7,034 bases of DNA from Phycisphaerae bacterium (GTDB taxonomy: Bacteria; Planctomycetota; Phycisphaerae; UBA1845). The DNA is taken from assembly GCA_029260195.1 (NCBI GenBank), contig JAJDDS010000204.1, positions 1 through 7,034 on the forward strand, read 5' to 3'. Shown here piece after piece: positions 1-5,311 of the stretch. Both the position numbers and the translations under genes were made by a program. Below the pieces are notes generated by a model. The model ran no database searches. It was not told where the DNA came from and saw only the letters and a list, made by a program, of their open reading frames with translations. Position 1 is the first letter of the stretch. Each line of letters opens with the position of its first letter.

Positions 1-150
1 CGCTTTCGCGCGGGAATCGAGGGCACGATCTCGTACTTGAAGAGAATCCTCGGGCTCTTCCGTTGCTTCACCAGAGGATGGGAGCACTTCGTCAGCACCG
101 TGGGGGCGACGATCTTCACCCACAACCTGCTCATCCTGGCCAGAGAATGA
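1..150 (+). CDS. DDE transposase, C-terminal end only (IS4/IS5-like superfamily)
   Basis: The frame is open from the first base and ends at TGA 148-150, giving 49 residues that are the tail of a transposase. The peptide starts RFRAGIEGTISYLKR and ends FTHNLLILARE. It shows R3, E7 and K14 with spacing R-x3-E-x6-K, the second part of the YREK signature of IS4-type DDE transposases. E7 would be the third catalytic acidic residue, and the Y of the signature would fall just outside the window. The closing 'HNLLILAR' is typical of the ISNCY/IS5-like transposases I know from environmental bacteria, but the exact family cannot be fixed from 49 residues. The right terminal inverted repeat should lie within the next 100-200 bases. 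I could not identify it without the other end. The gene converges with the PHP-ATPase gene, whose stop lies 210 bases away. Confidence 0.85.
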   Translation, partial: RFRAGIEGTISYLKRILGLFRCFTRGWEHFVSTVGATIFTHNLLILARE

Positions 151-360
151 CCGGCAGCTAAGCTAGAACCTGAGACATTCAGAGGGACGGCGCAACCGGT
201 CTGTGCAAAACCGAGCGATTCAAAGCGCCCAACGACCTGTTACTTGCGTCACAGGGAAAAAACAGAGCCCGCGATGCCCTCCAACCCAGCCACGACTTGA
301 AGACACTCGCTTCCGCCGCCAAGATCCACGCCGATTCAGGCCCCAATCAACAGCATCTAG

Positions 361-3345
361 TTAGCGTTCCAAACGCACCCGAAGGCGGCGCGCCCTTTCT
401 TGGAACGCGCGCTCGCCGCCTTCAAGGATGTCGCAAACTGCCTTACGAATATGAGCGCTCTCTAGCCCGCCCGAGAGGTAGCTGATCGGCGGCAACTCTC
501 CCGGTAAATGTGGCCCGGCTTCCGCAACGATGACCTGGTCGGCGTCTGCGTTAACTACCAGATTCGCGTTGTGCGTGACCAGGATAACTTGGCGTTTGTT
601 CTTCGCTTCCGAGAACAGAGTGACGAGTTCCTCAAAAACCGACTTCGGATCGAGATTTTCTTCGGGCTGATCAATGATAAGGGGTCGATCATCGGCTTCG
701 TCGAGCGCGAGGTAGAGAAGAAGAAGAACGATCCCCCGTGAGCCCGGCGACAGCTTCCGAATATCAACACAGTCGTAGTCGATGCTGTAACGAATGGCGA
801 TGTGTTCGGTGCCATATAGCCACTTGGCGAATCTCTTCGACCACTCTCGAAAGTTCGCTTGATCTGCTTTGGGTACAGGCGAGCGCTCCAGCAGTGCGTC
901 CTGATTTTCTCGACGAAAAGTCGCCATGGCAGCACTGACAGTCTCGGCATCGCCGGTCTCCCATGCCGCTCTGAGACCGGCATCTGCGAGCCCCTTTAGC
1001 GTTCCGCGACCTTTGAATGAGCCCTGCACCCGCAGGTCCAAAAGATCTTCGCCCGCGGCAGCCCAGCGAGCGACATCTGCCTCGCGACTTACCGAGAAGG
1101 ATAGCTTCTTCAGCGTCGCGCCGGCCGCGGCGAGACGCCCCATTAGCGGCTCGTAGAGATCGACCAGGACAGCCTGTTCGGCTAGGATGGCATCAAAGAC
1201 GCGCACATATGCGGCTTCGCGTTCCTGTACTAAAGCGCTCACGCGGTCCTTCGCTCCCTCGCAGTCAGCGAGCTTTTCCTTCAATCGGTCAAGCGCTGTA
1301 TTCTCTTCGGTTATGCGTTTGGACAATGCCGAGAACTTGGCCGCCGCGTCCCGGTCCACGCTCACCAGTTTTCCAAGGCGCGCGATCTCGGCTTCCAACA
1401 GGGCCAAGGGCTGGTCGGAGAGATCGACGTCGTCCCCGATAAAGGGAACATTTGGATCGCTTACGGGAACTGGAGGCGTACCTCTCCATTCACTCGCGCC
1501 TTTTCGAGAACTCGTTAGATGAGTGGTGAGCGACGCATCGACATCTCCCTTGTAATCAAGGAGGAACGGCGTCCAGTCCTCGGTCTTGAGAGCACTGGCT
1601 TTGTGCCGCTCCTGCGACCTCCTCAACGCTTCCGGCGCCTGGTGAACTCGAAAATTCCCAACCTCGTCCGTCAGGGAAAGAAGCGATTGCTCCTGCGCCG
1701 CGAAAAAGCGCAGATACCCGCGGACCTTTTCCGCCGCCTCGGCGAGCTCACCAAGCCGTTTGACTCTACCCTCGCTGCCTTTCGCAACCAGCTTTGAACG
1801 GTCGTTTATGTAGGCCGCAATCAATTGCGTCTTTTCAACGATTTGCCTCTTTACCGTAGTTACGAGTTTGTCCTTTTCAAGATCCGTGCCGATTCTTTCG
1901 GATATCTCGGCCAGTGACTCTTCCTCGCGAACGCGCGCCTCACGAAAACGAGTCGCTCTCATTTCAAGCAATTCGTCAAAATCTACGGCTCCGTCGCGAT
2001 TAGACAGCGGATGAGCCTCGAAAATCACTCGCTCGATTTCCCGCAGGAGCTCATCAGTCATCCCGTCGGCGGCACAAAGTTCCTCCACGAAATGCTGAGA
2101 ACGGTATCGCGCTCGTGGATATGCCGCCGAGTCGCTTACATCGGTACGGTCAAGGCTGCGCTTGCTTTGTTCACCGGTCTGCCATTTCAGGCATACCGAA
2201 GCACCATGCAGGAGGTCTTGCGCTCGGGTCAAGAAGGAACGGGGGCTGAGCCGGTCCGAGATCGCGTCGCATGCGAGCGCAATCGTGTCAGCTAAGGCGG
2301 TCTTTCCCGATCCTCTTCCCCCGACGATCGCGACAAGCCCCGGATTGAGTTCTACGGTCGGCGTCCTGGCCCAAGGCGCATCCTGGATTTCAATTCGCGC
2401 GATAGTTTGCGAGGCGATTGTGCTGATTGGCGCTTCTTCGCCAACAAACGCCCTTCCAGCGGGATCGATGCAGGCTTGACGGAGGGTGTCGAACGCGAGC
2501 GCGCCTTTGACCCAGGAGTAGCGACGTCCGTCAGGGACACCTACCGTGTGCTGCTCGTGCGCGTCGCTCCCATGCATGCATGGCTTTAGTCCATCGTAGC
2601 GTTGTCGCATCTCGTTTTCTGTTAAGCTACGTCGGCCAAGCCAAAAGTCGCGCTGTGCCGGGCTGCTAGCAAAGACTATTCGCGCGAACTTCTCTACTTC
2701 CTGCCGCAGCGTCGCATCGGCCCCATCACGGACACCCGAAGTCCCGTCCGTTTCCCCTCCGGCAACGGCGATCAAGATGTTATCCTTCGCCCACGCGCTT
2801 TCGGAGTAGACCCGCCTTAGCTGGTCAAGCGAGATTTTCATCTGCTCGGACCCCCGCTCAAGCGCAGCACCCAGGTCGCTGAGCGTGGAATCGAATTGCT
2901 GACCAAGCCGGATGAGGTCATCTTTGTCGCAGCAGAAAGAATCGTCATACGCGCTGAACGTCAGGCGGGCGAGAAACCGCTTGAGTTCTGCCAAGTGATC
3001 CGGGTCTTCGGGGCTCACTAGAAGATGGAGATTGACCCACTTTCCTTTGATGGTCCCGATGCCGAGGCGCATTTCGATGTTGGGAAAGATCAGATCGCAC
3101 TTCGGTAGCCGCCCCTGCCGTTTGGCCTCACAGACACGCTGATAACTTTCCGTGCTGTAGTAGTCGGTGACGCCGATAGCCCGTATGGCAGGCATCGCCG
3201 TTTCCAATGCTTTCAGGTAGCACTCCCAGCTCTGGGCACCCTTAAACTGATCGTTTAGTATGGTCCCAGGCGCATGAACGTGTGGCTCCCACCGATACCA
3301 GCGGGAGCCAGAATTCAAATCTTGGTGTTGTTGTCCAGCCGTCAC
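361..3345 (-). CDS. TrlF-family PHP-domain / ABC-SMC-type ATPase (putative defence protein)
   Basis: Intact 994-residue protein. Residues 20-263 form a PHP phosphoesterase domain with candidate metal ligands H22 and H24 (EPHVHAPG), D61 (GVTDYYS), E91 (FPNIEMRL), H107 (NLHLLVSP), and D261 and H263 (HGSDAH). An ABC-type ATPase follows: Walker A GGRGSGKT at 342-349, Q-loop-like Gln at 417 (RYRSQHF), ABC signature LSPGSRG at 865-871, Walker B and catalytic Glu in PLIIDQPEENLD (888-899), and the H-loop His at 925 (THNANL). About 500 residues, rich in charged heptad-like helix, separate the two ATPase halves, as in SMC/Rad50-like proteins. No CxxC zinc hook is present. The start is GTG 3343-3345. 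An in-frame TGA lies at 3355-3357 and the PHP motif begins at residue 20, so the start must be here or at TTG codon 10. No clear Shine-Dalgarno sequence is seen. The family is known from defence and mobile regions. The substrate (nucleic acid or nucleotide) is inference. Confidence 0.93.
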   Translation of the reverse strand: MTAGQQHQDLNSGSRWYRWEPHVHAPGTILNDQFKGAQSWECYLKALETAMPAIRAIGVTDYYSTESYQRVCEAKRQGRLPKCDLIFPNIEMRLGIGTIKGKWVNLHLLVSPEDPDHLAELKRFLARLTFSAYDDSFCCDKDDLIRLGQQFDSTLSDLGAALERGSEQMKISLDQLRRVYSESAWAKDNILIAVAGGETDGTSGVRDGADATLRQEVEKFARIVFASSPAQRDFWLGRRSLTENEMRQRYDGLKPCMHGSDAHEQHTVGVPDGRRYSWVKGALAFDTLRQACIDPAGRAFVGEEAPISTIASQTIARIEIQDAPWARTPTVELNPGLVAIVGGRGSGKTALADTIALACDAISDRLSPRSFLTRAQDLLHGASVCLKWQTGEQSKRSLDRTDVSDSAAYPRARYRSQHFVEELCAADGMTDELLREIERVIFEAHPLSNRDGAVDFDELLEMRATRFREARVREEESLAEISERIGTDLEKDKLVTTVKRQIVEKTQLIAAYINDRSKLVAKGSEGRVKRLGELAEAAEKVRGYLRFFAAQEQSLLSLTDEVGNFRVHQAPEALRRSQERHKASALKTEDWTPFLLDYKGDVDASLTTHLTSSRKGASEWRGTPPVPVSDPNVPFIGDDVDLSDQPLALLEAEIARLGKLVSVDRDAAAKFSALSKRITEENTALDRLKEKLADCEGAKDRVSALVQEREAAYVRVFDAILAEQAVLVDLYEPLMGRLAAAGATLKKLSFSVSREADVARWAAAGEDLLDLRVQGSFKGRGTLKGLADAGLRAAWETGDAETVSAAMATFRRENQDALLERSPVPKADQANFREWSKRFAKWLYGTEHIAIRYSIDYDCVDIRKLSPGSRGIVLLLLYLALDEADDRPLIIDQPEENLDPKSVFEELVTLFSEAKNKRQVILVTHNANLVVNADADQVIVAEAGPHLPGELPPISYLSGGLESAHIRKAVCDILEGGERAFQERARRLRVRLER

Positions 3346-3354
3346 TGGGTTGGC

Positions 3355-3522
3355 TCACATGTCGATTATCTGTCCGATGAACCGGGCCGCCGCAATGGCG
3401 CGTGCCCAAGTTAAGATAGCCTCCTCCGCACTAGCGTCCAACGCGCGGCAACTTGGCTCCGGAGCTACTTCTGTTCCTACCGCCTCGTCCACGTGCCAAG
3501 GAGACTGGGTTCCAAAGCATGG
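3355..3522 (-). pseudogene. Start-less reading-frame tail immediately upstream of the PHP-ATPase gene
   Basis: Reading on the minus strand, a frame opens after the TGA at 3523-3525 and runs to a TGA at 3355-3357, only 9 bases before the GTG of the PHP-ATPase gene. Its last residues, ASAEEAILTWARAIAAARF followed by IGQIIDM, look like a plausible amphipathic C-terminal helix rather than random translation. There is no ATG except the codon just before the stop. GTG at 3490-3492 is the only earlier likely start and has no convincing ribosome binding site. I read it as the 3' end of a gene whose 5' part was lost at the junction with the recombinase remnant. The close spacing would fit an operon with the ATPase gene. 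I do not recognise the family. It could also be non-coding leader sequence that is open by chance. Confidence 0.3.
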
Positions 3523-3600
3523 TCAGAAGCGAGCGACTTGCCCATCCGGGCTCGGCGCGTCATGATGATGCACACGATAAACTGGATTATCGCGTAGAGG

Positions 3601-3907
3601 GTGACACACCGAGTCTCGCCGGATTCCGGCACCACACCGCTGATTGAATCGTACCCGCAACCGCCGGCCACGACTACGCTCGACGCTATCGCGGAGATCC
3701 CCGAGGAGCACGTTTGGCTCGCCAGCCGGAAAAGTCCGCGTACCCGCTGGGCGTACCGACACGATGTCAGTCATTTTCTGCGGACACTCGGCATCCGGTC
3801 CGCGGAACAGCTCCGACGGGTCGACCACAAGGCCGTCCTGGCGTGGGGAGGCCTACATGCGGGAGGCTGAGCACGCTGAGGCCTCGACCGTTCGCCGCCG
3901 GCTCGCC
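3601..3907 (+). pseudogene. Tyrosine recombinase/integrase remnant (core-binding domain, frameshifted)
   Basis: GTG at 3601 opens an 89-codon frame. From residue 33 it reads like the N-terminal SAM-like core-binding domain of phage or XerC/D-type integrases: IPEEHVWLASRKSPRTRWAY, then RHDVSHFLRTLGIRSAEQL, then RRVDHKAVLAW. After W82 (codon 3844-3846) the frame goes wrong and stops at 3868-3870. Skipping one base at 3847 restores the family pattern in the next frame (EAYMREAEHAEASTVRRRLA, 3848-3907), matching the usual 'STVRRRLAALSSLF' that follows. A single extra G in the run 3845-3848 therefore explains the break. Beyond about 3907 I see no integrase sequence. The whole catalytic domain (R-HxxR-Y) is missing, so the product cannot recombine DNA. 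The gene points away from the ATPase gene and towards the GIY-YIG fragment. Confidence 0.72.
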
Positions 3908-3999
3908 TTCGTGCCATCCAGCGAGAACCAGTCTATCCCCAGTTTCCGCACGGGACGATCGGGCGATCCCACTCGCTTCACGTATGCTCCTCCCACCCG

Positions 4000-4134
4000 T
4001 CAATCTCCGTCCGCAGGAATGTCCGAGAGCCGGCGAGATACGTCCGTCGCAATCCCCGTGTACAGCGCGCCGTTCCCGCACCGAAGGAGATAGACATACC
4101 ATCGAGGCGCGACTGCACGGTCGTTTTGCATCAT
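4000..4134 (-). pseudogene. Truncated GIY-YIG endonuclease-like gene (YhbQ/UPF0213 type)
   Basis: On the minus strand ATG 4132-4134 (or the adjacent ATG 4129-4131) opens a 44-codon frame ending at TGA 4000-4002. The peptide has the sequence RWYVYLLRCGNGALYTGIAT and then DVSRRLS, which is the diagnostic beginning of small GIY-YIG proteins: Y13 and Y15 in the 'GIY' strand, Y25-T26-G27 for 'YIG', and R34/R35 on the first helix. Members of this family are usually about 80-100 residues and need a Glu on a later helix to bind metal. That part is absent, and I could not recover it in any frame downstream. In-frame TAG six bases before the first ATG (4141-4143) rules out a longer start. It is probably a dead fragment, since the fold could not be completed. 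It faces the integrase remnant tail to tail, with about 90 bases between them. Confidence 0.7.
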
Positions 4135-4582
4135 CGGATTCTAGCCCGCCCACATCCTAGTCCCAAGGCATCCGTCCACACGTTTTGTCGTAAGAGGTCG
4201 ACCTGTCCTCAAGAACGGATCCGATCCGTATGGTAGGATCATGCGGATTCTGGATCTGAATGGGAGGTCGGATCACGCAACTACTTCCGGGTAGCCAACC
4301 CGACGAGCTCGGACCCCACCGGAACGCCCATGACTCTCAGCTCACGCATCTGGCAGTCGTGCCAGGAAAACCGGGCTGGACGGGACCGGAATCGCGGTTC
4401 TTATGCTGGAGTTGTGGCTGCGAGTCGACAAGACGTTGCTGAGAAACTTGGTTTTGGGAAAAAACCATGTGACGACTGACCCACTCAGTGACCCATTGTT
4501 CGAGGAACGCTGCCTTGTCCTGCAGAACTCGCACTCCTACGCCACGGTCGCCCCGGCCTGTGATGTCTTGCTCCGCGGATTG
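4135..4582. other. Intergenic region without a convincing gene
   Basis: This stretch of about 450 bases lies downstream of the small dockerin-like gene and upstream of the GIY-YIG fragment. Short open frames exist on both strands (4260-4442 on +, and 4337-4534 on - from a GTG). None has a recognisable domain or a good ribosome binding site. It contains a cluster of GATC sites with an inverted repeat (4215-4274), a duplicated TGACCCA (4477-4483 and 4489-4495), and two weak AT-rich or short hairpins. One pairs 4475-4479 with 4485-4489 and is followed, reading minus, by a six-T run at 4459-4464. That could act as a weak terminator for the minus-strand operon, but its stem is only 5 bp. Confidence 0.55.
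4215..4229. repeat. 7-bp inverted repeat ACGGATC-C-GATCCGT
   Basis: Arms 4215-4221 and 4223-4229 are exact inverted copies around a single central base. Each arm contains a GATC. Three further GATC sites follow at 4237, 4253 and 4271, giving five within 57 bases. A dimeric DNA-binding protein site or a relic of an element end are possible readings. The sequence alone does not decide. Confidence 0.4.
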
Positions 4583-5311
4583 TCACTGTGGTCCACCTGT
4601 GAACAACCGCTGAAGGTGGCCCCAGTCGAGAAGGTCGACATCTTCGTCGGAATCGACGTCGGCCCCTTCACAGCCAGCGTCAACTCCGCCACCGGGGCCG
4701 GTCACACAGCCAACGAAGACGGCGTGGTCGTCCAGATCGACGTCGCCATCGCCATCAAGGTCACCGGCGATGATCATTACGACGGTGGCATCCGTGAACG
4801 TCAAAGGCGTGATGGGCTCGCTCTCGCAGTCACGAAGGAACGTAGTCGGTTCATCCAGGATCGCCGCATTGAACGTGCCGGCTGCGTCGATCGTTGCCGT
4901 CAAGGTGTAGGTGCCCATGTAGGCGGGAGCGCCATCAACGTCCACGCACTCGCCCGATAGCGGCGTGCACGTGATTCGCCAGTTGTTCGGATCGGGCAGG
5001 CAGATGAGATTCGAGATGCCGGCGAAAACGAAATCGGGGCGAAATTCGTCGACCGTTACAGCGGTCAGATGCAGTGATCCTCTCACGCCGCCGTCAACTT
5101 CAAGCACAATCTCGAAAAGTCGTAGGCCGATGACTTCTTCGATGAACACTTCGATCTCAACGGACTGACCGGGCTCAACCGAAGAATCGCTCGGTGACAA
5201 GAAAATGTGCGGCGTCACATCGGCAGCAAGCGCGGACACTGGCACAGCGATCGTTAGGATGGCCGCAGTGATGAACATTGCTGCACGGCTATGCAAGTGG
5301 TCGTTCGTCAT
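4583..5311 (-). CDS. Small secreted cohesin-like plus dockerin-like protein
   Basis: 242-residue protein. The N-terminus has a Sec signal peptide: a basic/polar start, hydrophobic FITAAILTIAVPVSALA, and an A-L-A cleavage site after about residue 29. Residues 35-178 form a predicted beta-sandwich of cohesin type (IFLSPSDSSVEPGQ, LRLFEIVLEVDGG, YMGTYTLTA, AAGTFNAAI). It is homologous to residues 397-530 of the upstream protein. Residues 183-236 are a dockerin-like pair of calcium loops: D184, D186, D188, D190, D192 and D195 in GDLDGDGDVDLDD, then D218, D220, D222, D226 and D229 in ADVDSDEDVDLLD. Cys pairs (C202/C214, and C104/C115/C122) fit an extracellular protein. The start ATG 5309-5311 overlaps the stop of the upstream gene, and a purine-rich GAGGGAAAGAAG precedes it, so coupled translation is likely. 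It ends at TGA 4583-4585. The role is probably cell-surface assembly or adhesion, with no enzyme domain seen. Confidence 0.88.
   Translation of the reverse strand: MTNDHLHSRAAMFITAAILTIAVPVSALAADVTPHIFLSPSDSSVEPGQSVEIEVFIEEVIGLRLFEIVLEVDGGVRGSLHLTAVTVDEFRPDFVFAGISNLICLPDPNNWRITCTPLSGECVDVDGAPAYMGTYTLTATIDAAGTFNAAILDEPTTFLRDCESEPITPLTFTDATVVMIIAGDLDGDGDVDLDDHAVFVGCVTGPGGGVDAGCEGADVDSDEDVDLLDWGHLQRLFTGGPQ
5308..5311 (-). promoter_or_regulatory. ATGA stop/start overlap coupling two exoprotein genes
   Basis: On the minus strand the TGA of the long gene (5308-5310) and the ATG of the small secreted protein (5309-5311) share two bases. A GAGGGAAAGAAG stretch ends about five bases before the ATG. 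This is the classic arrangement for reinitiation by terminating ribosomes. It supports a single transcript and fixes the start of the small gene, whose first residues are followed directly by a signal peptide. Confidence 0.8.

Noticed and set aside
241..262. CCTGT...ACAGG hairpin (about 236-255) with an adjacent A6 run as a terminator between the transposase and the ATPase gene
   Set aside because: The stem is 5 bp with a 10-base loop. The A run follows on plus and the T run precedes on minus, the wrong order for termination of either gene.
1017..1442. Plus-strand open frame (141 codons) inside the PHP-ATPase gene
   Set aside because: Pro/Arg-rich shadow of the minus-strand coiled-coil region. 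The minus frame is continuous and carries recognised motifs on both sides.
3346..3525. The idea that the PHP-ATPase starts further upstream through the TGA at 3355-3357 (recoding or nonsense mutation)
   Set aside because: PHP-ATPases of this kind normally begin about 10-20 residues before the HxH motif, which the GTG at 3345 already provides. No selenocysteine-type element was seen.
3523..3828. Minus-strand open frame (101 codons) opposite the integrase remnant
   Set aside because: The plus strand shows a recognisable integrase core-binding domain. The minus translation is Arg-rich with no family resemblance, although it ends just before the tail described at 3355-3522.
4449..4467. Hairpin TGGTTTT-GGGAA-AAAACCA as a terminator
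   Set aside because: The stem is AT-rich and there is no T run after it on either strand, so it lacks the features of an intrinsic terminator.
4337..4534. Minus-strand 65-codon frame just downstream of the small exoprotein gene
   Set aside because: It starts at a GTG with only a GGA directly abutting it, has no recognisable domain, and ends in a Pro/Thr/Arg-rich tail. It is probably chance.
4403..4960. Plus-strand open frame (185 codons) opposite the small dockerin-like gene
   Set aside because: Most of it is complementary to the Asp-rich dockerin-like region, which gives the repeated Val/Ile/Asp pattern. There is no domain or ribosome binding site.
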